A DNA stretch of 64,000 nt from Isosphaera pallida ATCC 43644. GTDB lineage: Bacteria > Planctomycetota > Planctomycetia > Isosphaerales > Isosphaeraceae. The DNA lies in the NCBI RefSeq assembly GCF_000186345.1, contig NC_014962.1, forward strand, positions 2,632,450-2,696,449, in the 5' to 3' direction. The position numbers and the translations under genes are program-made. A model generated the notes under the pieces. It saw only the letters and a list, made by a program, of their open reading frames with translations, was not told the DNA's origin and did not search any database. Of the stretch, positions 54,101-61,896 are shown piece after piece (the stretch's first letter is position 1; each line of letters opens with the position of its first letter).

Positions 54101-55078
54101 GGCCGGGGGACCTTGATGACCATTCGTTTGCCGGTACGGTACGTACTGGAGCAAAGCCTCGTGGTCTGGATCGACGGCCAGTTGTTCGCGCTGCCGGTCT
54201 CGAACATCGAGACCACGGTGATGTTCGACCCCAAGGACCAGACCTCCGACGGCTCGCTGCCGGTGTTGTACATCCGTAACCAACGCACGCCGTTGATCTC
54301 AGCGCGTCAGGCGTTGGGGTTGTCCAGCACGCCGATGCCGCCCTCGCCCAAGGTTCTGGTGGTGCGCACCGAACAAGGGACGATGCTGGCGTTGATGGTG
54401 GACGCGATCGTAGGGGCACGGGAGCTGGTGTTTAAGCCGCTGCCCCCGCTTCTGAGCGGTCATCCGCTGGTAGCGGGAACCGGCCTGACCACCTCAGGCG
54501 ATTTGATCTTCCTGTTGAACCCCTCAGGCCTGGCGCGGTGCCGCCTGACCTCGACCAGTTGGCAGACGGCAATTATCCGCTCGGCGGCCAGCGTGCGGGA
54601 AAGCCGCTCGGTGCTGGTGGTGGACGACTCGCTGGCAGTGCGTAAGGTGGCAGCGAATCACCTGCGGACCCTGGGCTACGAGGTAGACGAGGCGGCCGAT
54701 GGGTTCGAGGCGCTCCAGAAACTGCGGGCCAAAACCTACCGCCTGGTGCTGTCCGACCTGGAAATGCCCCGAATGAATGGCTTCCAACTGCTGACCGAAG
54801 CCGGACGCCTGGGCACCCTCCAGGTGACCCCCGTGGTCGTGGCCAGCACCAAGTCGGACCCCGAGACGCAACGCAAAGTGATTCAACTGGGGGCGCGGAC
54901 CTTCGTGGCCAAACCCCTAGACGCCGACAAATGGCGACTCATCGAACCTCTCCTTCAAGGCGAATCCGGTGGCCAGTCCAATCCGCCTACCGCAGACCCT
55001 CCAACGGCGACGGTCCCAGCGCGTTCTCCTCAAGCGACGCCCCAACCGTCCGACCCCGTGTCCCTCTCCGGATCCTGA
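51101..55078 (+). CDS. CheA-type hybrid histidine kinase with duplicated Hpt domain
   Basis: A 1325-residue kinase. Residues 1-125 are helical and may be a degenerate Hpt. A Pro/Ser linker leads to two near-identical Hpt domains (329-460 and 481-612), each with LHSLKGGAGQVGL; the phospho-accepting residues are His392 and His544. After a second linker come the CheA dimerisation helices (about 698-760, RIDGMMDLVSELL), the ATPase domain with N-box HIVRNAVSHGIE, DDGKGLD and GKGVGMDVV, a CheW-like regulatory domain (about 1010-1145), and a C-terminal receiver (1169-1290) with Asp1219 in LSDLEMPRMNG. All catalytic motifs are present. The ATG at 51101 (or 51095) is used. Signal flow within one chain, from receptor through two Hpt sites to its own receiver, is plausible. 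Confidence 0.93.
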   Translation: MTAPDSGPLLDSLTRQVEALAKSDAAFHAADLDGLAGLARLAGREPAARLLDFLGQLADLRDALPETDRGDAESDLRAGLRLLSGHLLIESEPGRESKLPSSQLEAFLQQGTERWGNYLAYLSDAPPSGFEADPFAPADPFAVDSLDPLATLSPTAFPSDLDSQPDRQDDAPAVDLNTLLAMLGGSTSSPPASSAPNPAPASLSPSPPAASGSSLPPSSSRSSLFPPVSSGGRLASPRTTPAFNPNASDPAQLTRKTPAGPLTSSKSPNGQPAPNSSAASLLPKPTPPKTKPFFSPTASPASAPSPPSASSPTPAVTQPVTPPLYENPKDAGFERPAVAASGRVPLTIDPELRDAFLVDADEQFEVITSVQLQLRPGLEAEEPLKALRRALHSLKGGAGQVGLSELSAFIHALEDRVESIRGPLDDWDVLAINQGIAHLERGVSDLRQGFNPTPASPELWQQLKDPAGSHVRGAAAVGESKDAGFERPAVVASGRMPLTIDPELRDAFLVDADEQFEVITSVQLQLRPGLEAEEPLKALRRALHSLKGGAGQVGLSELSAFIHALEDRVESIRGPLDDWDVLAINQGIAHLERGVSDLRQGFNPTPASPELWDLLHGQPEKAAMTGGQAVVTAFSGQDQPCSTAGDSLTLVPHRGIGAMPASTAMPTPFPAPPVTPQPSSGSSVGATSPATTAADSVVRVSSARIDGMMDLVSELLTRRGRLPEYANQMNRLAEDVRKSRNRLMNDVDRLRDLITQARRVLRPNHPLIAQGSELIRRLSEQAEDLGVVAGNAHAAAEPLAEDGEALAKITGHLWSEMEEVRVEPIKPMFLRLHRDVIAAADKLNSSGDPANQRKVEVVLEGETTGVDRSLINPAYEALMHIVRNAVSHGIEPPDERVKRGKPEVGRVTISASSEANALVIRVADDGKGLDYAAIEAKAREKKLLVGPERPTHEQLNKILFTSGFSTKEKADQVSGKGVGMDVVAEKIRQLKGSVEMASLPGRGTLMTIRLPVRYVLEQSLVVWIDGQLFALPVSNIETTVMFDPKDQTSDGSLPVLYIRNQRTPLISARQALGLSSTPMPPSPKVLVVRTEQGTMLALMVDAIVGARELVFKPLPPLLSGHPLVAGTGLTTSGDLIFLLNPSGLARCRLTSTSWQTAIIRSAASVRESRSVLVVDDSLAVRKVAANHLRTLGYEVDEAADGFEALQKLRAKTYRLVLSDLEMPRMNGFQLLTEAGRLGTLQVTPVVVASTKSDPETQRKVIQLGARTFVAKPLDADKWRLIEPLLQGESGGQSNPPTADPPTATVPARSPQATPQPSDPVSLSGS
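52085..52936 (+). repeat. In-frame tandem duplication of a 396-base Hpt segment
   Basis: Bases 52085-52480 and 52541-52936 are copies with a 456-base offset (152 codons). By eye I count five differences in 396 positions (about 98.7% identity), and the 60 bases between the copies are unrelated. The duplication covers the entire Hpt domain with its upstream KDAGFERPAV lead. The high DNA identity indicates a recent event or ongoing gene conversion. Confidence 0.95.
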
Positions 55079-55199
55079 CCGTCCCGTATCATTGGTTCGA
55101 CCCGGCCCATCCGGCTCACGCTCACATGCTCACCGAATGGAACCCCGCGTTCCTCTCTCGAATCCCTAACCCGACCTTCCAACTGAGACGAGACCCGAC

Positions 55200-56744
55200 A
55201 TGGAACGACCCCACGTCCTGGTGATCGACGACAGCAACGCCATCCGCAAGACGGTGGAATGCCACCTTTCCCAAGCTGGTTATCGAATCAGCCAGGCTGC
55301 CGACGCCGAAAAGGGGTTGAGTCTGGCGGCGTCGGCCAAGCCGGACTTGATCCTGTTGGATCACCAACTACCCGGCACTACCGGCGACCAAGTCTGCCGC
55401 AAACTTTGGGAAAACCCCGCGACCAATGAGATCCCTGTATTGATCAGCTCCTCATTGCGTCTTCAGGTGATGCACCTCTACACGGAGTTTCCCAACGCCA
55501 TCGACTCGCTGCCCAAACCCTATACCCCCGACAACCTCAAAAGCGCAGTGGCCAACGCCCTGACGATCGGCCCCAAAATCATCCAGGCAGCTAAAACCGG
55601 CGGCTCGATCGAAGACGTCAACTCACCGCCGCCAGCGCTGCTGTCGGGCAACCTGGAGGTCTTCCCAGCGCGGGCAGTGCTGGACTTCGTGAATAACTGC
55701 AAGATCACCGGACGTCTGAGCTTCGAGGTGGAGGGCGGCCTGCAAATCCGGTTCTGCGTGGCCGGCGGCCGTATCCAGGCGGTCTACTCGCCCAACGCCC
55801 CCACTGAGGAAGTCGCCCGCTGTCTGCCCGAGGAACTCTCCGATTTGGCCCCACTACTGACCGTCACCCTCACCGAACAACGTGACCCCCAAATGGGCGG
55901 TCTGGTCAACCTGCTCCAGAAAAGCCTCTCTGACCCGAGGCGTCTGCGGGCCCTGCTGCGCGCCCAAGCGGCGATTCTGACCTACGGCACCCTGCACAGC
56001 CGGGTCGGCGAATTCGCTTTGGAACCCCTGGATACCCCGCCGCCGATGTTCCAGGCGTTCCCGTTGCAAACCAGTCTGCCCGCCCTGGCCGTCGAAGGGG
56101 TGCGGCGTTGCGCCGATCCGATCGAGGCTGACAGTTGGGCGTCACTGGTCTTCGCCCGGCAAACCCGCCCCGGAGCCAATCTCGACCGGGCCGGCCTCAA
56201 CCCGGTGGAACTCAAGATTCACACCCTATTCGACGGGGCGCACAATCTGGCGGCGGTCGCTCAAGCCGTCGGGGTCCATCTCGCCGAAGTCGCCGCGGTC
56301 GCCCAAGGTCTGGAACTCACCGGCTTGGTCGAACGCCGCGACGCGCTGGCCAACGCCCATGTCATGGTGCTGGAGGACGATACCGAGGCCGTTCGCCTGA
56401 TCCAACGGGTTCTGGGACCCGAAGGCATGGGCTTCCAACTCAAGATCGTCCGCGACCGCATCGGAGCCAGCCTGCTGTTACGCCGCACCAAGTTCGACCT
56501 GATCATCATGGCATTGGACACCCCTGAGCAAGAGGCGTTCCTCCGTCAAATCAAACAAAACCACCCGGAAACCCGGTTCATCGGCCTGGCTGGAATGCCC
56601 GACGACGAAAGCGAACTGACCCGGTTCGACCAACTCGGGCTGGATCACGTGCTTCATCGTCCCCTGTCAGAAAGCGACCTGGTTTCGACCATTCGCCACG
56701 TCCTGGGCGGTGGTCAACTCGTGGGCGCCGGGCCGGTCCGCTGA
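55200..56744 (+). CDS. Response regulator with PATAN/DUF4388 domain and a second, degenerate receiver
   Basis: A 514-residue protein. Residues 4-120 are a receiver domain with acid pair Asp10/Asp11, phospho-acceptor Asp54 in LILLDHQLP and Lys in LPKPYTP. A DUF4388/PATAN-like domain follows (about 145-270: LSGNLEVFPARAVLDFVNNC, KITGRLSFEVEGGLQIRF). A helical middle part contains LDRAGLNPVELKIHTLFDG. A second receiver fold lies near 388-500 (HVMVLEDDTEAVRLI), but its acceptor position is Ala438 (LIIMALDTP) and the conserved Lys is Arg (HRPL), so it should not be phosphorylated. PATAN regulators are known in alternative chemosensory systems. It follows the CheA gene directly and is the most likely output of the kinase. 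Confidence 0.87.
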   Translation: MERPHVLVIDDSNAIRKTVECHLSQAGYRISQAADAEKGLSLAASAKPDLILLDHQLPGTTGDQVCRKLWENPATNEIPVLISSSLRLQVMHLYTEFPNAIDSLPKPYTPDNLKSAVANALTIGPKIIQAAKTGGSIEDVNSPPPALLSGNLEVFPARAVLDFVNNCKITGRLSFEVEGGLQIRFCVAGGRIQAVYSPNAPTEEVARCLPEELSDLAPLLTVTLTEQRDPQMGGLVNLLQKSLSDPRRLRALLRAQAAILTYGTLHSRVGEFALEPLDTPPPMFQAFPLQTSLPALAVEGVRRCADPIEADSWASLVFARQTRPGANLDRAGLNPVELKIHTLFDGAHNLAAVAQAVGVHLAEVAAVAQGLELTGLVERRDALANAHVMVLEDDTEAVRLIQRVLGPEGMGFQLKIVRDRIGASLLLRRTKFDLIIMALDTPEQEAFLRQIKQNHPETRFIGLAGMPDDESELTRFDQLGLDHVLHRPLSESDLVSTIRHVLGGGQLVGAGPVR

Positions 56745-56945
56745 ACTCCCCCCGCCGACGCGGTTCAACCCGCCCCGCTTGGTTTCGATCCGCTTCGACT
56801 CGCTTCACGTCGTTGCCTCGCAGCCGCCCTGCCGCTCCCTGCGATGACCTCTTTGGCGACGGTCGCGCCGCCCGCGCCGGTCCCTTCCCGGCGGCGCGAC
56901 CATGTGATCCCACCTCATCCGACTTTCCGCGCACGAGGTTCCGCC

Positions 56946-58058
56946 ATGTCCAACCACTGGTCCGCCAACGCCGATCCCGACAACCTCGACCTCGCCTATC
57001 AGGACACCGTCGCCCTGCTGCAGACCGAGTTGGACAAACTCGAACAAGAGAACCGCCTGCTTCGCGAAGCCAACGCCGCAGCGGTCCACACCCCCCCCGT
57101 GGACACCAGCGCGCTGGAACGCCAGTACGAGGAACGCCTGGCCAGCCTCAATCAGGAGTTGCAGGTTCGGGAGGACAATATCAATTGGTTGCTCGATCAG
57201 ATGCAAATGTTGGAGCAAACCATCCTGGCTCACCGCCAGGACCGGGAGCAACTGATGCATTGGCTCACGGAAATTGAAAAGCGGGTCGAAACCCACGTGG
57301 AATCGATCTCCGCAGCTCCTTCCGAGGAACTCACCCGCGAGGTTAGCGAACTCAAACGGCGATTGGACGCGGTTCAACGGGAGTCGGACCAGAAAGTCCG
57401 CACCCTGGAAAACGAGAAGCGGCACCTTGAAGCCCAAAAGCAACAGCTCCAGGCCGAGTTGGATCGGCTCTCCGGCCAAGTGGTCGAATTGACCGAAACC
57501 CTGCAAACCGTCTCGGCTCAGGCTCAGGAGGCCATGAGCGGTCAGGCCGACGCCCCAGAGTTCGGCGAGGACGGGGTCAGCCAAGCCTCGATCATCGAAG
57601 CGCTCGAGGAGGAGAACCGGCGTTTGCGACAAACCTGCGTCGAACTGACCCGCGCCTCGGCCCAAGTCGAAGAGTTCGAAGCCCTGCAAAACCAACTGGC
57701 TGAACTGCAAACCCATTACGCCGCCGCCTACCATGAACTCGAAACGACCCGCCAACAATTGCAGGATCAAATCAAGGCGGCGGAGGAGGAGAAGGCTCAA
57801 TTAATCAAAGCGCATGAGATCGAAAAGGCCGAGCTCGAAGCCCGGATCGCCCGGGAAGTTCAACAAGCCCAACGATTGGCCGAGGAACAGCAACGACGGG
57901 CGGCAGCGAGTCGGGACACCTCGATCGACGAGCGGATCCGAGCCTTCCGGGAACACCTTCAAGAGTTGCAAAGCCGCGAAGAAGCCGACAAGAAACACTC
58001 CACCGGTGGGTTCGCCAAACGGATCTCCCAAGTTTGGGTCAAGACCCGCCCCCGTTGA
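56946..58058 (+). CDS. Long coiled-coil protein
   Basis: The 370-residue protein is nearly all predicted coiled coil, from VALLQTELDKLEQENRLLRE to the end, with short breaks near 50 and 225. No membrane segment or catalytic motif is present. The C-terminal tail is basic (GGFAKRISQVWVKTRPR). The ATG at 56946 follows GAGG at 8 bases; an earlier in-frame start at 56844 adds residues without structure. It lies between the PATAN regulator and the GTPase part of the cluster, so a structural or scaffold role linking them is possible. Confidence 0.8.
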   Translation: MSNHWSANADPDNLDLAYQDTVALLQTELDKLEQENRLLREANAAAVHTPPVDTSALERQYEERLASLNQELQVREDNINWLLDQMQMLEQTILAHRQDREQLMHWLTEIEKRVETHVESISAAPSEELTREVSELKRRLDAVQRESDQKVRTLENEKRHLEAQKQQLQAELDRLSGQVVELTETLQTVSAQAQEAMSGQADAPEFGEDGVSQASIIEALEEENRRLRQTCVELTRASAQVEEFEALQNQLAELQTHYAAAYHELETTRQQLQDQIKAAEEEKAQLIKAHEIEKAELEARIAREVQQAQRLAEEQQRRAAASRDTSIDERIRAFREHLQELQSREEADKKHSTGGFAKRISQVWVKTRPR

Positions 58059-58573
58059 GCCAAGAAGGCGGCGTTCGATCATCCAGCCCGCTCCATCTGG
58101 CGCGGGCTGGACGTGGAGATCTTTATGGTTCCCGAATCCGACTCGGTTCCTCCAGAACCCCTTGCCGCCGAGCGTGGTCTGGCCGGTTGGCCTGAGGCGG
58201 AGTAGAATAAAAGGGCCTTGGCGCTCCCTTCCTCAATCCCTCCTCCGCCCCCTCGGCCGTCGAGTCGGCTTTGACGGGAAACACGAAACGAAACATGGAG
58301 TCACGCCGGACGGTGTTGAGGGCATTTCGATGGTTGCACGTCATGCCTGAGGGCGGCCCGACACCGCGTGAAGGACGCTCAGCCCCAAGCGGAACCCAGC
58401 CCGACGGACCCTTCTCGGCACGGTCGAAAAGCAATGTCGGGAGCGGGAGCGGCTCCAAGCCGCAAGACGCGGTGAGGACGCGGGTTGGGTTGGAGCGGTG
58501 AAGGTCGCTCAGTACTAGATGAGTAATGGGTCGGAGGATGTGATCGACGGTTTCGCGGGGAGTTGCCAGTCCG
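58059..58573. other. Gap inside the signalling cluster
   Basis: About 515 bases with the hairpin at 58083-58110 but no supported gene. An open frame of 76 codons (58271-58501) has Ser/Arg-rich content and no ribosome site and was not annotated. This gap, with the hairpin, is the natural boundary between the chemosensory genes and the GTPase half. Confidence 0.4.
58083..58110 (+). terminator. Hairpin after the coiled-coil gene
   Basis: A 9-bp stem, CCAGCCCGC (58083-58091) with GCGGGCTGG (58102-58110), with a 10-base loop, begins 25 bases after the stop of the coiled-coil gene. No T-run follows. It may end or stabilise the upstream transcript and so divide the cluster into two units. Confidence 0.5.
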
Positions 58574-59347
58574 ATGAGTTCCGATCCTTTCGATCCCCGA
58601 TCCCCCTTCGCCGGCATAGGTCCGAGGTTCGACGAGGACGGCGAAGGCAACCGTCGGGTGCCGTCGCTGGTTCAACAACAATTTTTCGAGCTGAGCCTGC
58701 AAAACCTCCGCGCGAAGCTCAACGAGGCGATCAATCAGTTCGCGGACTGGGCGTCGGCGCGTGCGGAACGCGAGCGGAAACTCCAGCAGCGTATCGAGGA
58801 ACTGGAGGAGGCGCTGGCAGCCGCCTCCCAGAGTCCCTCGACCTCGGGATCGGGTGAATTAGCCATCGACGGAACTTGGGCCGACGAACGAGAAGAGTTC
58901 CTGGTCCAACTCGAACACGATAAGCGGCTGTTGGCCGAAGCCTGGGCGCGGTTGGAAGAAGAACGGATCGCGGCTGGCTTTCCTAACGCGGCGGCGGCGG
59001 TGGGGTTGGGTACCGGCCTGCCATCGCCCACCGCCGTGGCATCCTCGCCGACGGGAAGCGTGGCAATCGGTGGAGCCGGGTTGGTGGGTGGCCCCCACGC
59101 GATTGGCCACGGGCCTCGGGTCATCGAAAGTGCGACCGGTCGGCCCACGGCGATCGTTCCCCCTCCCCCCGTCGGCGTTCCCCACCCGTCCCCGCCGTTC
59201 GCCGCGCCATCGTCCCCTGTGCCCGTGCCCGTGGTTTCCCCCCCCACGTCGGTCTCTTCGTTGCGTCCCCCCAACAACTCCACCTCGCAGGAGTTGCGCC
59301 GCCAGTTGGAAGCGTTGCAACGCGACGTCAAACGCAACGCCCGCTGA
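58574..59347 (+). CDS. Coiled-coil protein with Pro-rich tail
   Basis: The 257-residue protein has a coiled-coil core (about 33-85, FFELSLQNLRAKLNEAINQF to RIEELEEALAAASQ, then EFLVQLEHDKRLLAEAWARL). A Gly/Ala/Pro-rich stretch follows (145-225), and a short basic helix closes the chain (SQELRRQLEALQRDVKRNAR). The ATG at 58574 is the only good start; a GGGGAG site lies about 13 bases upstream. No family is recognised. It precedes the FGE-like gene by 412 bases in the same direction. Confidence 0.75.
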   Translation: MSSDPFDPRSPFAGIGPRFDEDGEGNRRVPSLVQQQFFELSLQNLRAKLNEAINQFADWASARAERERKLQQRIEELEEALAAASQSPSTSGSGELAIDGTWADEREEFLVQLEHDKRLLAEAWARLEEERIAAGFPNAAAAVGLGTGLPSPTAVASSPTGSVAIGGAGLVGGPHAIGHGPRVIESATGRPTAIVPPPPVGVPHPSPPFAAPSSPVPVPVVSPPTSVSSLRPPNNSTSQELRRQLEALQRDVKRNAR

Positions 59348-59759
59348 CCCCCGGCAGATCGTCCAAAACCCAACCTCGACTCGATCCTCTTCCTCCGTCC
59401 GCGTCGTTTTGGTTCAATACGCTCCATGCTAAGCAGCCCGTTTCCGCCATTGCCAAGTTCGGGACAATTTCCCGAAGAGTGCCAAGGCGAGGAGTCGAAT
59501 GGTTGGTGATGGCTTGTCCGATTCACTCTCGAATCGCCAGTCATTCCTGCTCGAGTTGGGTCGTGTTGACCAGGGTGACGAGGGCGAGTTGACCTCATCC
59601 CGCCTTGCCGCTCGTGTTGTGAAAGGGAGGGATTGGTCGCGTGGTTGTCGGCGGCGTGGTCGTGTGTGGGTGAAGAGGGCCCCGCTTCGGCTTTCGCGTC
59701 CGCCTTCGCGCTTGTGTTCGATCCCACCTTGATCGTCGCCGTCACTCAAGGAACCACCC
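59348..59759. other. Gap before the FGE-like gene
   Basis: About 412 bases without supported genes. AAGGA just before the GTG at 59760 is the ribosome site of the next gene. No convincing promoter or RNA. Confidence 0.4.
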
Positions 59760-60749
59760 GTGTCCTCGCGCTCATCGTTGCTCACTCGGATTGTCAACCA
59801 AGTTCTGGGGGTTGGGAGGAACGGCCACGGCGCTCGGGGCCGCCCGGCGCATCCGCCGCGCAACGACGCCGAGCTGATTGATTTGCTGATCCGCCAGAAC
59901 CGCTATGCGTTGGTATTGCGACGGGATCAGGCCGACGTGATCCCCCACGACGCGACCCTCGAAGCCTGGCGGGTTTTAGAAGAGTCAATGGCCCTGATCC
60001 CCGGCGGGGTGATCCCGATCGTGGCTCAAGATGGTTCCAACCAGCTCATGGAGGTTCCCGCCTTTTACCTGGACCGCTACGCGGTGACCAACGCCCAGTA
60101 CGCCATCTTCGTGGACGAAGGGTGCTACGAGAAACTCGACCTTTGGCCCCAGGAAGTTTGGGAGGCGCTGACCACCCGCTTCCTGGACCAGTCGGGTCAA
60201 CCCGGTCCGGCCTTCTGGAACCGAGGCCGTTACCCCCCCGGTAAGGAGAATCACCCCGTGGTGGGCGTCTGCTGGTACGAGGCGTGCGCCTATGCGCAAT
60301 GGGTGGGCAAGCGATTGCCAACCGCCGCGGAGTGGCAGAAAGCCAGCGGTTTTCCCGATCAGTTGGGCCGCGGGGGTCAGGGGACGCGCTATCCCTGGGG
60401 CGATATTTTCGCCGCTGGCAAGGCCAACCTCGCCCAGGCCGGCATAGGTGAGACCGTTCCAGTCAACGAGTTCAAGGCTGGCACCACGCGCAATGGCATC
60501 TATCAGCTGTGCGGGAACGTCTGGGAATGGCTCGACGAGCCGCTGGAGATGATTCACAAGCATCCCGACGAGCAATTTCTCACGCTTCAGCCGATGAGGC
60601 GGATCGTGGGCGGAGCCTACGACACCTACTTGATTCATGAAGCGACCAACACGTTCGTGACCGGCCAACCAGAACTGGATCGCCGTCCCAACATCGGGTT
60701 TCGCTGCGCGGTGTTTCTGGATCAGATTCGTTCTCAGATCACCGATTGA
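59760..60749 (+). CDS. Formylglycine-generating enzyme-like (SUMF1 family) protein
   Basis: The 329-residue protein matches the FGE-sulfatase (SUMF1/DUF323) family, built on a C-type-lectin-like fold. Hallmarks are YLDRYAVTNAQYAIFV, HPVVGVCWYEACAYAQWVGK, RLPTAAEWQKAS, RYPWGDIF, NGIYQLCGNVWEWLDE, GGAYDTY and RPNIGFRCA. Some members convert Cys to formylglycine, while many others are non-catalytic recognition domains. A lone Cys in GFRC is present; I cannot say if the active pair is. The N-terminal 60 residues are a separate helical region. It starts with GTG at 59760, settled by AAGGA 7 bases upstream. In predicted conflict systems this fold often accompanies GTPase/GAP1 genes, as here. Confidence 0.88.
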   Translation: MSSRSSLLTRIVNQVLGVGRNGHGARGRPAHPPRNDAELIDLLIRQNRYALVLRRDQADVIPHDATLEAWRVLEESMALIPGGVIPIVAQDGSNQLMEVPAFYLDRYAVTNAQYAIFVDEGCYEKLDLWPQEVWEALTTRFLDQSGQPGPAFWNRGRYPPGKENHPVVGVCWYEACAYAQWVGKRLPTAAEWQKASGFPDQLGRGGQGTRYPWGDIFAAGKANLAQAGIGETVPVNEFKAGTTRNGIYQLCGNVWEWLDEPLEMIHKHPDEQFLTLQPMRRIVGGAYDTYLIHEATNTFVTGQPELDRRPNIGFRCAVFLDQIRSQITD

Positions 60750-60765
60750 ATTGAGTTGAGTTGAG
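60746..60765 (+). repeat. TTGAG pentamer repeat over a stop codon
   Basis: Four consecutive TTGAR pentamers (one TTGAA then three TTGAG) overlap the stop of the FGE-like gene. They are probably slippage-derived. Length variation here would not alter the protein, because the stop is in the first unit. Confidence 0.65.
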
Positions 60766-60852
60766 TGGGAAGGCTTCGCGTCCGGTTTCTGGTCGCCGCG
60801 TTGATTGGCTCGAGTCGCCCCCTCCCCCCCGCCCCGTTGGCCAGAGGGAAGC

Positions 60853-61782
60853 ATGCCGCCATCGTATTCGTATTCCTACTCCAGCGACGACTCGTACAGT
60901 CCGTCGCGTCAACCGCCGCCGCCACCCATGCACGGCTACGGTCCCCAGAACCCGTGTCCGTTGTGCGACGGAAGTTGCCCAGTCTGCATGGTGCCGGGCG
61001 ACGTGATCAACTCGATCCAGGTCCGTCAGGGAACCACCCCCAAATACACCGCGATCCTCGGTCCCTCCAACGTGGGTAAAACCGTGTTCCTGGGAACCCT
61101 GTTGGATCTTCTGTCGCGTGGTACCGGCGGCCTGCGCGGGGTGGCTCGGGGGGCGTTTTCCCTGGCGCTTCAACGCAACGTGATGCTCGAGTTGGAACGC
61201 CAGCGCTTCCCGGCCAAAACCCCCAACGAACCAGATCGTTGGAATTGGGTCCACTGCGAAGTCACCGCTGGAACCGGTCGCAAGGAGAAGCGGGCCGATA
61301 TCATTGCCCCCGACGTGGCCGGCGAAGCAGTCGCCGGCGAACTCAACGTGCCCGGCTCCAACCCGATCATCCACGGGCTGTTGCTGAAATGCGCGGGGCT
61401 CGTGGTGCTGATCGACTTGGTTTCGGTGCTGGAGGAGGGTCGCGAGGCCGAGCTGTTCGCCAACCAGCTTTTGGTCTACCTCACGCAGCTGCGCGGGGCC
61501 AAGCGGGGCAAGCTCAATTTACCCGTAGCCCTCGTATTCACCAAAAGCGATCTCAGCGACGAGCCAATGAACGACCCCAACGCCTTCGCCAAATCCAATG
61601 TGAGCAACCTCTATCAGTTCTGCACCTCGCAATTGTCGCGGTTTCGTTTTTTCGCCTCGGGGGTGGCCGGTTCGGTCGGCTTCCTAGTCGGTCCCACGGG
61701 TCAACGGGTCTGCGTGCCACTGCGGATCCAACCCCGGGGGATTGTCGAACCATTCGCCTGGATGTTCCAACATTACCGCTAA
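60853..61782 (+). CDS. Zinc-ribbon GTPase, double-GTPase-like (TRAFAC clade)
   Basis: A 309-residue predicted GTPase. Residues 35-45 carry two CxxC pairs (Cys35, 38, 42, 45; CPLCDGSCPVC), a zinc-ribbon-like knuckle. The G1 loop is GPSNVGKT (70-77), the Walker B/switch II segment is IIAPDVAGE (Asp154), and the base-specificity motif is TKSD (230-233). The N-terminal 30 residues are Tyr/Ser/Pro-rich. The pattern ILGPSNVGKTVFLGTLL is close to the double-GTPase 2 family described in GAP1-associated conflict systems; this match is from memory. The ATG at 60853 follows GAGGGAAG. It is followed 114 bases later by a GAP1-N-like gene, which strengthens the call. Confidence 0.8.
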   Translation: MPPSYSYSYSSDDSYSPSRQPPPPPMHGYGPQNPCPLCDGSCPVCMVPGDVINSIQVRQGTTPKYTAILGPSNVGKTVFLGTLLDLLSRGTGGLRGVARGAFSLALQRNVMLELERQRFPAKTPNEPDRWNWVHCEVTAGTGRKEKRADIIAPDVAGEAVAGELNVPGSNPIIHGLLLKCAGLVVLIDLVSVLEEGREAELFANQLLVYLTQLRGAKRGKLNLPVALVFTKSDLSDEPMNDPNAFAKSNVSNLYQFCTSQLSRFRFFASGVAGSVGFLVGPTGQRVCVPLRIQPRGIVEPFAWMFQHYR

Positions 61783-61896
61783 GACGGAGCGGATCGGCGT
61801 AGTCAACCGTTTGTATATTCCCAGTTTGCGATCCCTCCCTTTCCCCGGTTCGTTTTCGTTGGGAGGCGGCGACTTCAAAGGAGGTCGTTGACGGCA

